Source: Arthrobacter ramosus (lineage in GTDB: Bacteria; Actinomycetota; Actinomycetes; Actinomycetales; Micrococcaceae). Taken from it: DNA of 64,000 nt. The notes beneath the pieces were generated by a model. That model was not told the origin of the DNA. It did no database searches and saw nothing but the letters and a program-made list of their open reading frames with translations. Positions 34,220-43,038 of this stretch are shown here, piece by piece. The translations under genes and the position numbers were made by a program. The stretch is taken from contig NZ_BAAAWN010000001.1 in NCBI RefSeq assembly GCF_039535095.1, positions 4,464,001-4,528,000 of the forward strand, read 5' to 3'. Each line of letters starts with the position of its first letter. The first letter of the stretch is position 1.

Positions 34220-35662
34220 ATGCTCAAGCAGGGCTCAGCCATCGACCGCTACTTCAAGATTTCGGAACGCGGATCCAACTACTCGCGAGAAATCCGAGGC
34301 GGCTTCGCGACCTTCTTTGCGATGAGCTACATCGTGGTCCTCAATCCATTGATCCTTTCCGGGGCGGACTCGAGTGGCGCTTCCCTTGGCTTCGCCGCCG
34401 TCGCCGCCACCACGGCCTTCGTAGCCGGCATCCTGACCATCCTCATGGGAGCCTGGGCCAAGCACCCCTTCGCAGTGGCTACCGGGCTGGGCGTCAACGC
34501 CTTCGTGGCAGTCACGATTGCGTCGCACCCCGGCCTGACGTGGCCGGACATGATGGGCCTGGTGATGCTCTCGGGCCTGACCATGCTGATCCTGGTGCTC
34601 ACGGGTTTCCGGACCGCGGTTTTCAAAGCCGTACCTGAGGCACTGAAGACAGCGATCGTGGTGGGCATCGGCCTTTTCATCGCGCTGATCGGCCTGGTCA
34701 ACGCCGGCTTCGTACGCCGCATCCCGGACGCCGCCGGCACCACGGTCCCGCTGGGCCTGGGCGTCGACGGGAAGCTGCTTGGCTGGCCCACCCTGGTGTT
34801 CGTTGTAGGCCTGGTCCTGACCATCGCCTTGGTGGTCCGCAAAGTACGTGGCGCCATCCTGATCGGCATCGTCGTCTCCACGGCCCTCGCGGCCATCCTT
34901 GAATTCACCCTGCACATCGGCCCGAGTTTCGACGGCAAGACCTACAATCCCCGTGGCTGGTCCCTCGTTGCGCCCAAGTTCACCGAGTGGGCCGCACCGG
35001 ACTTGTCCCTCATCGGCAAGGCGAACCCCCTCGGCGCGTTCCAGCACCTTGGCATCATCGCCGCCACGCTGTTGGCATTCGTGATCCTGCTCAGCATCTT
35101 CTTCGACGCCATGGGCACCATGGTGGGCCTGGCCAGGGAAGCAGGAAACATCGACAAGCACGGAAACATCCCCAACGTGGACCGCGTCCTGCAAGTGGAC
35201 GCGCTCGGTGCGATCATCGGTGGCGGCTCGTCCGTGTCCTCCAACCAGATCTTCGTGGAATCCGGCGCCGGCATCGGCGAAGGCGCCCGCACCGGCCTCG
35301 CGTCGATCGTGACCGGCCTGCTGTTCCTGGTAGCCATGTTCTTCACCCCGCTCATCAACCTGGTCCCGTTCGAAGCCGTCGCCCCCGCCCTGGTGGTGGT
35401 GGGTTTCATGATGGTGTCCCAGGTGGGCAAGATCCACTGGCAGGACTGGGGTGTCGGCATTCCCGCATTCCTGACCTTGTCCCTCATGCCGTTCACCTAC
35501 TCGATCGCCAACGGCCTGGGCGCCGGGTTCATTTCCTTCGCACTCATCCGCACCTTCCAGGGCCGGGCCCGCGAAGTCCATCCGCTCATGTGGGCCGTGG
35601 CCGCAGCATTCCTGCTGTTCTTCGGGATCGGTCCCGTCGAGGAAATCCTGGGCGTGAAGTAG
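34220..35662 (+). CDS. NCS2 purine permease, AzgA type
   Basis: 480 residues, about 13-14 helices. The N-terminus E-I-R-G-G-F-A-T-F-F-A-M-S-Y-I-V-V-L-N-P identifies the AzgA/PbuG branch, which takes up adenine, guanine or hypoxanthine by proton symport. The substrate region G-L-G-V-N-A-F and F-F-D-A-M-G-T and S-S-V-S-S-N-Q are present. ATG at 34220 behind CCGGAGA. Possibly related in role to the nearby HutG only through nitrogen metabolism. Confidence 0.9.
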   Translation: MLKQGSAIDRYFKISERGSNYSREIRGGFATFFAMSYIVVLNPLILSGADSSGASLGFAAVAATTAFVAGILTILMGAWAKHPFAVATGLGVNAFVAVTIASHPGLTWPDMMGLVMLSGLTMLILVLTGFRTAVFKAVPEALKTAIVVGIGLFIALIGLVNAGFVRRIPDAAGTTVPLGLGVDGKLLGWPTLVFVVGLVLTIALVVRKVRGAILIGIVVSTALAAILEFTLHIGPSFDGKTYNPRGWSLVAPKFTEWAAPDLSLIGKANPLGAFQHLGIIAATLLAFVILLSIFFDAMGTMVGLAREAGNIDKHGNIPNVDRVLQVDALGAIIGGGSSVSSNQIFVESGAGIGEGARTGLASIVTGLLFLVAMFFTPLINLVPFEAVAPALVVVGFMMVSQVGKIHWQDWGVGIPAFLTLSLMPFTYSIANGLGAGFISFALIRTFQGRAREVHPLMWAVAAAFLLFFGIGPVEEILGVK

Positions 35663-35736
35663 GCCTTTCCGGAATACCGGACACCCTCCGCCTGCGAGCG
35701 GTGTTTTTCGCTGCCGTCATGCGCTGAGCTTGAATC

Positions 35737-36702
35737 ATGGAGATTTCCCCCGCTGTTGCCGATGTCCGCCCGACGCCGTGGACCGGCCGCTTCGACGGCG
35801 ACGGCGACGAGCACCGCCGCTGGTGGCAGGCAGTGGCGCCCCATTCTCCCGAGGTAGCCGCCCCCGGCGGGACGGAAGCGGGCTCACGGCCCGCCGTCGT
35901 CGTTGGCTTCCGCAGTGATGAAGGCGTGCGGCGCAACAAGGGCCGTATTGGCGCGGCGGCCTCGCCGGAGGCTATCCGCAAAGCTTTGGGCCCGATGGCT
36001 TTCCATCTGGACCGCGACGTGTTCGACGCCGGGGACGTCGTTGTGGAGGACGGCTCGCTGGAGGCGGGGCAGGATCGCGCGGGCCGCGTGATTTCGGACT
36101 TGCTCGACGCCGGCAAACTCACGGTGCTGCTCGGCGGCGGCCATGAAACTGCTTTCGCCAGCTACCTGGGCGTGGCTGGCTCGGAGGCTGTGGCAAGCGG
36201 CAAGCGCCTCGGCGTCCTGAACCTGGACGCGCACTTCGACCTTCGGGACGAGCCGGTGCCGAGTTCGGGCACGCCGTTCCTGCAGATGGCTCGAGCGGAA
36301 GCCGCCGAGGGCCGCGAACTGAACTACGCCGTCGTCGGAATTTCCGAGCCCAACAACACGCGTACCCTGTTCGACACGGCGGACCGCCTCGGCGTGAAGT
36401 ACCTGCTGGATGAGGACTGCTCCCCGGAGGCCGTGCAGGAGTTCGTGGCACGGTTCCTGGACACCGTGGACGTGCTCTACCTGACGATTGACCTGGACGT
36501 GCTGCCGGCGTCGGTTGCTCCCGGCGTGAGTGCTCCCGCGGCGTATGGTGTGCCGATGCCCGTCATCAGCGCGGTGTGCAAGCAACTTGCCGCGAGCGGA
36601 AAGCTCCTGCACCTGGACGTTGCCGAGCTCAACCCCGAGTTCGATATCGACTCGCGGACCGCCAAGGTGGCCGCGCGCTTGGTGAACACGCTGCTGGGGT
36701 AG
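35737..36702 (+). CDS. hutG: Formimidoylglutamase (arginase family)
   Basis: 321 residues. Hydrolyses N-formimidoylglutamate to glutamate and formamide in histidine breakdown. The di-manganese site is complete: G-G-G-H-E (His136), D-A-H-F-D (Asp164, His166, Asp168) and D-L-D-V-L (Asp252, Asp254). The N-terminal R-F-D-G-D is also a HutG trait; agmatinase is the main alternative. No other hut gene is in the window. A copy of the 66-bp palindrome starts 12 bases behind the stop. Confidence 0.87.
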   Translation: MEISPAVADVRPTPWTGRFDGDGDEHRRWWQAVAPHSPEVAAPGGTEAGSRPAVVVGFRSDEGVRRNKGRIGAAASPEAIRKALGPMAFHLDRDVFDAGDVVVEDGSLEAGQDRAGRVISDLLDAGKLTVLLGGGHETAFASYLGVAGSEAVASGKRLGVLNLDAHFDLRDEPVPSSGTPFLQMARAEAAEGRELNYAVVGISEPNNTRTLFDTADRLGVKYLLDEDCSPEAVQEFVARFLDTVDVLYLTIDLDVLPASVAPGVSAPAAYGVPMPVISAVCKQLAASGKLLHLDVAELNPEFDIDSRTAKVAARLVNTLLG

Positions 36703-36713
36703 CCGTTCCCCAA

Positions 36714-36779
36714 CCCAACTGACTCGCATTTGTTGTCGTTCTGAGCCCCCAAAACGACAACAAATGCGAGTCAGTTGGG
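36714..36779. repeat. 66-bp palindromic repeat, copy 1
   Basis: Perfect 27-bp arms (36714-36740 and 36753-36779) with a 12-base loop. Same length and loop as the copies at 53181 and 58563. Stands between convergent genes. Confidence 0.9.
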
Positions 36780-36781
36780 CC

Positions 36782-38554
36782 TCAGGCGACGGCGCGGAGC
36801 CTCACGGCGATGAACTGACGGCCGGGGAGTTCCAGGCGGAAGCGTCCTTCCACTGCGTCCGGCAAGGTTTCAACGCTCATGTTCCAGGTGTCGATGATGT
36901 CCACCTCGTAGCGGCGGCCGGCAGGCATCACAAAGTTCCGGTAGGTGGGCTGGTTGAAACCGAAATAGCTGAGCTCGTACTCGTGCCGGATGCCGGCGGT
37001 CGGGACGTCCCAGGCGCTGGGCAGCGGCTCGAGGAACCCTCCGGGGGTTTCCTCGAGGATGCGGCGCAGGAAGGCGACCCGGTCCGGGCTGCTGCCATGG
37101 AATTCCCCGCCCTTGGCCCACCACAGCACGTCGTCGGAATGCATGTAGGTTTCGCCGTGGCCTACGTAGCCGCCCCGGACGGCCCCTTCCCAGAATCGCC
37201 GGGTCATTTCTTCCCCGGTGATGTTTCCCCAGCCCTGGTCGATGTTGCCCTCGTAGGCGCACTCGTCGATGACCACCGGTTTCTGCCAGCGGTCCCGCCA
37301 TTCCCCTGTGAATTCTGCCGTCTTGTGCACGTCCTGGCGCTGGATGCTGCTGTGCGTGATCCACGGCCGGGAGTAGTCGTAGAACGCATGGCAATTGTGG
37401 ATAGACAACAGGTGACCGTTGGGATCATTGGCCTGGACGATGCCCGCGAAGCGCTCCCAGTCTTCCGTAGTCTTGCGGAACAACAGATCGTACTCGTTGG
37501 CCAGGGACCACCAGATGTTCCGGTGCGAAGCCAGCCGGGCCACCACGTACTTCAGGTAGCGGTCATCCTGGCCCGGACTCATGGTGGAAAAGCCCCAGCG
37601 GTCATAGGCATGGAACAGGATCAGGTCCGCCTCGATGCCGAGCTCCTCCAGCTGCCCGATCCGGTGTTCCAGATGACGATAAAACTCCGGGTTGGGCCGC
37701 TCATAGTCGAACCCGCCAGCGAGGGATCCTTCGAACGGGTACAACTCCGGCTCGTTCTCATTGAACAAGTAGGACTTCGGGAAAACGCACATGCGCATCT
37801 TGTTGAACGGCCCGGCCGCGAGCGTGTCCAGGGTCTGCTTCTCCAACGCATCCCCCTGATGCGTCCACGCATAGGACGTCGTACCGATAGGCAGGTACGG
37901 GGCCCCATTCCCGTAGGCGAAGTGGAAAGTCTCGGCCACCCGGACAACCCCCTTCGCCCCGGCAACCGCTTCCCCGGCCGTGAACGCGCCGGCGACGCCG
38001 TCCAGCGAGCGCGCGCTGCTGGTAGTGGTGAACGTCCACTCCCCCGCCTCCGGCACCAGCAACCGCACGCGGTACACGCCGCCGCCGTCGTAGAAACCCG
38101 GCACACTGAGCGTGCCGCCGGACGGAGACGTGAACACGGCCCGGACTTCGACGTCGGTGAACGGGTTGCCGTGCGACGGGCCGGCGACGGTGAGCTCGAA
38201 CCGCTCCCGGGCGGCCGCCGTCGTCGGGTATACGGCAACCGCACTGCCGCGCACGACAGAGCCAGGCTCATAGTCCCCGGACGGGTCGGGAAGATCAGCC
38301 GCCGCCTCAGCCGCGCGCTGGGCCAGAAGATCCTCGGGTTCCAACTCGCCGAGGAGGCGCAGGATTTCCGCGGTTTCCTTGGGCTTCCCCTGTAGGGCCT
38401 CTTCGGTCCCCAGGATGGTGCCCACCTCGTGGAAGTAGAGCGTGTGCAGCGCCGGGCTGTTAACAAGGGTAGGGACGCGCTCGCTCAGGATGCGGTTGCC
38501 TTCGGCGTGCCGCATCACGAAGTACAGGGGGCTTTCAGCGGTGAACGTGGTCAT
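36782..38554 (-). CDS. Apiosidase-like/DUF5060 glycoside hydrolase
   Basis: 590 residues, cytoplasmic. A helical N-terminus (1-90) precedes a beta-sandwich of the DUF5060 kind (about 98-200) and a TIM-barrel (about 210-540) with a small C-terminal beta domain. The likely acid/base and nucleophile are Glu354 (S-L-A-N-E-Y-D) and Glu431 (V-I-D-E-C-A-Y-E-G), the spacing of clan GH-A. The barrel opens with Y-L-P-I-G-T-T-S-Y-A-W, like the apiosidase-like DUF4038 group, and the C-terminus fits DUF5605. An exo-glycosidase role is likely; apiose as substrate is inferred from the apionate genes downstream. Last gene of the glycosidase operon. Confidence 0.75.
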   Translation of the reverse strand: MTTFTAESPLYFVMRHAEGNRILSERVPTLVNSPALHTLYFHEVGTILGTEEALQGKPKETAEILRLLGELEPEDLLAQRAAEAAADLPDPSGDYEPGSVVRGSAVAVYPTTAAARERFELTVAGPSHGNPFTDVEVRAVFTSPSGGTLSVPGFYDGGGVYRVRLLVPEAGEWTFTTTSSARSLDGVAGAFTAGEAVAGAKGVVRVAETFHFAYGNGAPYLPIGTTSYAWTHQGDALEKQTLDTLAAGPFNKMRMCVFPKSYLFNENEPELYPFEGSLAGGFDYERPNPEFYRHLEHRIGQLEELGIEADLILFHAYDRWGFSTMSPGQDDRYLKYVVARLASHRNIWWSLANEYDLLFRKTTEDWERFAGIVQANDPNGHLLSIHNCHAFYDYSRPWITHSSIQRQDVHKTAEFTGEWRDRWQKPVVIDECAYEGNIDQGWGNITGEEMTRRFWEGAVRGGYVGHGETYMHSDDVLWWAKGGEFHGSSPDRVAFLRRILEETPGGFLEPLPSAWDVPTAGIRHEYELSYFGFNQPTYRNFVMPAGRRYEVDIIDTWNMSVETLPDAVEGRFRLELPGRQFIAVRLRAVA

Positions 38555-38569
38555 CTTTGCCTTCTCGTT

Positions 38570-41464
38570 TCAGGGTTTCGTGGACGGGACAGCAGCGCGT
38601 GTGCCGTTCAGGGCCGACAATGCGGAGCCGATGTCTTCCTTGATAGGCGCTGGAGTGAAGATCAGCCCCTGATTCAGTGATGTCTGGCGGTACCAGACCG
38701 TGTCCTTGCGGAATTGGGCGGCCGCGGCCGGATCATGCGCCTCGATGGCCTGCCAGGCTGCCGCGTAGGCCTCGGGATCGTCCATGATGGCGGACAGCGG
38801 CGAGTCCAGGGACACGGCACCGGGAGCCGAGGCAGGCCCGGCGTCGGGCACGGTCCAGGCATGCCGACCGGATCCCACCTCGAACTCTTCCGAACCGTCC
38901 GGCAAAGAAACGACGGCGGTGGTCCCCGGAGGCACGACTGCTTCCACACGGATCCGCTCGCCGGAGCGCTTCCACGCCGCACTGGCCAGCCCGTAAGGCG
39001 TCTCGTGTGAGGTGCTGGCGTGCTGCAGGCTACGGAGCGGACGCGGGGCGATGTGCTGTTTCCGATAACCGGGCGCCGCCGGGGCCAAGCCCGCAACCGT
39101 CCGGTGCATCCAGTCGGCGATGGCGCCGAGCGCGTAGTGGTTGAAGGAGGTCATTTCGCCCGGGTTGATGCTGCCGTCCTCCAGAATGGAGTCCCAGCGT
39201 TCCCAGATGGTGGTGGCGCCCTGGGTGACCGGGTAAAGCCAGGACGGGCATTCGGTCTGGGTGAGCAAGCGCTCGGCAGCATCCATGTGTCCGGTGATTG
39301 TCAGGGCGTCCGCGATGAGCGGCGTGCCGACGAACCCGGTGGCGATCCTGTAGCCGCCCAGCCGCGCGAGCTCCGCGAGCCGGTCGCCAAGTGCCTGGCG
39401 CTGGACGGGATCAGTGCAGATCCCGAACATGAGTGCCAGCGAGTAGGCTGTCTGGGCATCGGAGACCATGCGGCCGGAGGGCGTGACGTACTCGGAGAGG
39501 AACGCGCTGCGCACGTCTTCGGCGAGGGTTGAGTATTTGCCGTGGTCGTCGTCGGCGCCCAGCACGGCCGCGGCCTTGGCCGCGAGGTCGAGGGAACGGA
39601 AAAGGTAGGCGCTGGCCACGATGTCGCCGTGCGTGCGGGCGGCGCCGGGCTTGTCCGGCGGGGCTGCCGGGTCCAACCAGTCGCCCAACTGCATCTGGCC
39701 CTGCCACAACCCCGAACTGTCCCGGACGCGGAGCAACGCATCGGCCCAATCGCACATGCTTTGGTACTGCCTTCCCAGCAGTCCACGGTCACCGAAGCGT
39801 TCATAGAGCACCCACGGAACCACGGTGGCGGCGTCGCCCCAGGCGGCTACCGGCGATTCCAGCATGCCGAGCACCGCCGGAACCACAATAGGCACCACGC
39901 CGTTGCGGTGGCTTTGCTCGATGGCGAGATCCTGCAGCCAGGAACTGAGGAACCCCAAGGAGTCGTACAGGTAGCTGGCCGTGGGGCTGAATACCTGGAT
40001 GTCTCCGGTCCAGCCAAGCCGCTCGTCCCGCTGCGGGCAGTCGGTGGGCAGCGCCAGGAAGTTGCCACGCATTCCCCACAGGGCGTTCTCGTGCAGCCGG
40101 TTCAACATCGGGTCCGAACACTCGAACCAGCCGGTGCGGCGCATGTCGTTGTGGATGACGACGGCGGTGATCGCCGCCGGGTCCAGCTCGCCTGGCCAAT
40201 TGTCTACTTGGGCGTAGCGGAACCCATGGAACGTGAAGCGGGGCTCCCATTCCTCTTCCCCGCCGCCAGCGAGCGTGTAGCTGTCAGTGGCGGAGGCCAG
40301 GCGAAGCGGACGAAGGGACAGTTCACCACCCTCCAGGACCTCAGCGTGGCGGAGCGTGATCCGATGTCCTGCATCGCCGCTGACCCGGATCCGCAGGCGT
40401 CCCACGAGGTTCTGGCCGAAGTCCAGGACGGTGGCACCGGAGGGCGTGGTCAGGACTTCCCTGACTGGCATCTCTTCGATCCGACGGACCGGAGGCGCTA
40501 CGGCGGGAGTTGCTTCCGCCCACAACTTGAAGTCCACTGGTCCGGAGTCCACGGAAGCGGGAAGCCAGCGTGAATCGTCGAAGCCCTGCGATGACCAGCC
40601 GACCTCGAGGCGCCGCGCATCGAAGGCTTCCCCCGCGTAGATGCCGCTGGAAACTATCGGGCCTGCCGTGGTGGCCCGCCACTTCGGGCCGCTGGCCACG
40701 GTTTGACGTGTGCCGTCGGCGTATTCGAGATGCAGTTCAACTTTGACGGCCAGCTGCACGCCGTAGAACGGTTTAGCGAAGCCGTGGAAGCCGTACTTTT
40801 CCGTGTACCAGCCTCCTGCGAGCCACACACCAACGGCGTTGGCCCCCGCTCGGAGGAGCGAGGTGACGTCGGTGGTTTCGTGGTTGAGACGGTCCGCATA
40901 GGCGGTCCAACCCGGTTTCAGCACCTGGTCATCCACTTCCGAGCCGTTGATTTCGGCCTGGTAGACACCGTGTGCAGTGGCGAACAGGGTACCCCTGGTC
41001 AAGCCCGGGCCCACCGTGAATTCGTGGCGCAGCTGTCCCGGCTGCCCCAGCGGGATTTCCTCTCCGGCGACGGCGGGCAGGCCGATGGCCTCGGCTTGCC
41101 ATGGCCCTCCAAGGTAACCGCCCGCCAGGGTGAGAGGCTCGCTCCAAGCGGTGGTGCCGCCGTCGTTCCCCGAGACCCGCACCTCGACCGCGACCTGTTC
41201 CCCGGCGGCGATGGCCGCAAAAGGCCAGTCCACCAGCACCGATTCAGGGCCTTCGTACACTGCCGACTCGACAGTCCCTTCACGGTTCAGCCGCAGTTCG
41301 GCACGAATCTGCTGCCAATCCATGCTGTCAGTGGCGACGACCCAACTGAGCCGCGGCCGCGGATTGGCAACGAAGGCGGTGTCGGTCCGGTACTCAGCGC
41401 TGAACCGGCTGACAGAAGTCTGGCGGAGACCTGCTGGCTGAGGTGCCAAGGAGGTTGATGTCAC
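38570..41464 (-). CDS. GH78 alpha-L-rhamnosidase
   Basis: 964 residues, normal for GH78. N-terminal beta-sandwich domains (1 to about 430) are followed by an alpha6/alpha6 barrel (about 440-780) with L-P-T-D-C-P-Q-R-D-E-R-L-G-W-T-G-D, where Asp480/Glu481 belong to the catalytic acid centre, and G-M-R-G-N-F-L just before it. A C-terminal beta-sandwich closes the protein. It releases terminal L-rhamnose from plant flavonoid glycosides or rhamnogalacturonan side chains; without a signal peptide it works on imported oligomers. GTG start at 41464. Confidence 0.93.
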   Translation of the reverse strand: MTSTSLAPQPAGLRQTSVSRFSAEYRTDTAFVANPRPRLSWVVATDSMDWQQIRAELRLNREGTVESAVYEGPESVLVDWPFAAIAAGEQVAVEVRVSGNDGGTTAWSEPLTLAGGYLGGPWQAEAIGLPAVAGEEIPLGQPGQLRHEFTVGPGLTRGTLFATAHGVYQAEINGSEVDDQVLKPGWTAYADRLNHETTDVTSLLRAGANAVGVWLAGGWYTEKYGFHGFAKPFYGVQLAVKVELHLEYADGTRQTVASGPKWRATTAGPIVSSGIYAGEAFDARRLEVGWSSQGFDDSRWLPASVDSGPVDFKLWAEATPAVAPPVRRIEEMPVREVLTTPSGATVLDFGQNLVGRLRIRVSGDAGHRITLRHAEVLEGGELSLRPLRLASATDSYTLAGGGEEEWEPRFTFHGFRYAQVDNWPGELDPAAITAVVIHNDMRRTGWFECSDPMLNRLHENALWGMRGNFLALPTDCPQRDERLGWTGDIQVFSPTASYLYDSLGFLSSWLQDLAIEQSHRNGVVPIVVPAVLGMLESPVAAWGDAATVVPWVLYERFGDRGLLGRQYQSMCDWADALLRVRDSSGLWQGQMQLGDWLDPAAPPDKPGAARTHGDIVASAYLFRSLDLAAKAAAVLGADDDHGKYSTLAEDVRSAFLSEYVTPSGRMVSDAQTAYSLALMFGICTDPVQRQALGDRLAELARLGGYRIATGFVGTPLIADALTITGHMDAAERLLTQTECPSWLYPVTQGATTIWERWDSILEDGSINPGEMTSFNHYALGAIADWMHRTVAGLAPAAPGYRKQHIAPRPLRSLQHASTSHETPYGLASAAWKRSGERIRVEAVVPPGTTAVVSLPDGSEEFEVGSGRHAWTVPDAGPASAPGAVSLDSPLSAIMDDPEAYAAAWQAIEAHDPAAAAQFRKDTVWYRQTSLNQGLIFTPAPIKEDIGSALSALNGTRAAVPSTKP

Positions 41465-41508
41465 GGAGGGCCTTTCGGAATACGGTGGGTGGGCGGGCGC
41501 TGTAGTTC

Positions 41509-43038
41509 CTACTGTGGTTCGCGGCCTTCACTACGGAACCAGTCGAAAGTGACCGTGCCGCTGCTCGCGAAGACGCCGGCCACCCGTCCCGTAAAGGAGG
41601 CCGCGGTTTCCGCCGAGAGGTAGCGGCCGTCCAGTTCGGCCAAGGTGACCAGTTCGCCGTCGACGACCGCCTGGAGGGCGATGGTGTCCGAGCTCAGGTG
41701 CCCGAAGCCCACGCCCGAATCCGGCTGGCGGGTTTCGATGCGAAGTTCCAGCGGCCCCGGAGGAACCTGTCGCGTCCAGCATTGTTCGATCGAGGAAATC
41801 CGGGCCCTTGCCATGAGGGTGGTCCCCTTCAGTTCGATGGAGTAGTGGTGCGCCTCGTCATAACGGACGGCGAGTCCACCGGCGTTCCCCGTCCCGGCAT
41901 GGGTGCCAAGTTCCTCAGGAGATCCGGTGTCCACCAGCGCGGAGATGGTCTCCACCTGGTAGCGCTGGCGGCGCCCCAGGAAGGAAGGCCGGGAATCGTC
42001 CAGGCCGGTGCCGTCGCTGACCAGGGTGAGCCGCCCGGGGTTCTTTTCGGCGGAGGCGAACGTGCCGGGGAATCGCCGCACGGCGATCCAGCCGCCGTCG
42101 AGCTCGGCGTCCGCAAAGTTGTCCTCGAACTCGCCGCCGCCGGTGCGCGGGTGGAGGATGACCGGTTCGACGACGGGCCAGCCGTCCTCCCACGTGACCG
42201 GAGTGATGAAGGTTTCCCTGCCCAAGGCGGAGAAGGCCCGGGTCATGCCCTTGGGACGCATGCCCAACAGCACCATGGCCCAGCCGCCGTCGGGCGTCTG
42301 CACGAGGTCGCCGTGGCCGGTGTTCTGGATGGGGCGCTCGGTGCTTCGGGCACTCAGGATGGGGTTGGCGGGGTTGCCCTCGAACGGACCGGCCGGCGAC
42401 GTTCCGCGGGCAATGCTGACGCTATGTCCGCGCTCAGTGCCGCCCTCGGCGATCATGAGGTACCAGTAGCCGTCATGGCGGTAAAGGTGCGGTGCTTCGG
42501 GGAACATCAGGCCGGTGCCGGACCACACGCTGCGGGGTTCCTCAAGAGCCCTGCCTGCTTCAAGATCCACGCGGACCTGAAGGATGCCGCCGTGCTCGCC
42601 GATGTTCCCGGTGACCGTGTCGAGTCCTGAATACGTCATGTAGGCGGTGCCGTCCTCGTCCCAGGCTAGATCCTGGTCGATCCCGATGGCGCCCTCGATG
42701 ACGAGTCCGTCGCTCCACGGGCCGGCAGGATCCTTGGCAGTGAACACCAGGGTCCCCCGCGCCATGGCGTCGGTGACAGCGACGTAGAACAGGCCGTCGT
42801 GGAAACGGATGGTGGGTGCCCAAGCGCCGCCAAGGGTGGGCACGTCCCTTGAGTCGAGCTGCCCTTCCCGGTCCACCACATGGCCGATCCGGTCCCAGTT
42901 GACCAGGTCGGTGCTGTGGTAGATCGGAATGCCGGGGAGGTAATCGAACGTGGAGGTCGCCAGGTAGTAGCCCTCGCCGACCTTGACGATGCTGGGATCA
43001 GGGTTGAAGCCCGGAATCAGTGGGTTAGGGAAGTTCAT
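41509..43038 (-). CDS. GH43 beta-xylosidase/alpha-L-arabinofuranosidase
   Basis: 509 residues. The five-bladed propeller has the general base Asp14 (N-P-D-P-S-I), the pKa-modulating Asp121 (I-D-Q-D-L-A-W) and the acid Glu181 (F-P-E-A-P-H-L-Y). A C-terminal beta-sandwich of about 190 residues (about 320-509) places it with the two-domain GH43 beta-xylosidases. Cytoplasmic. The start overlaps the GH3 stop (ATGA). It would remove xylose or arabinose from imported glycosides. Confidence 0.92.
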   Translation of the reverse strand: MNFPNPLIPGFNPDPSIVKVGEGYYLATSTFDYLPGIPIYHSTDLVNWDRIGHVVDREGQLDSRDVPTLGGAWAPTIRFHDGLFYVAVTDAMARGTLVFTAKDPAGPWSDGLVIEGAIGIDQDLAWDEDGTAYMTYSGLDTVTGNIGEHGGILQVRVDLEAGRALEEPRSVWSGTGLMFPEAPHLYRHDGYWYLMIAEGGTERGHSVSIARGTSPAGPFEGNPANPILSARSTERPIQNTGHGDLVQTPDGGWAMVLLGMRPKGMTRAFSALGRETFITPVTWEDGWPVVEPVILHPRTGGGEFEDNFADAELDGGWIAVRRFPGTFASAEKNPGRLTLVSDGTGLDDSRPSFLGRRQRYQVETISALVDTGSPEELGTHAGTGNAGGLAVRYDEAHHYSIELKGTTLMARARISSIEQCWTRQVPPGPLELRIETRQPDSGVGFGHLSSDTIALQAVVDGELVTLAELDGRYLSAETAASFTGRVAGVFASSGTVTFDWFRSEGREPQ

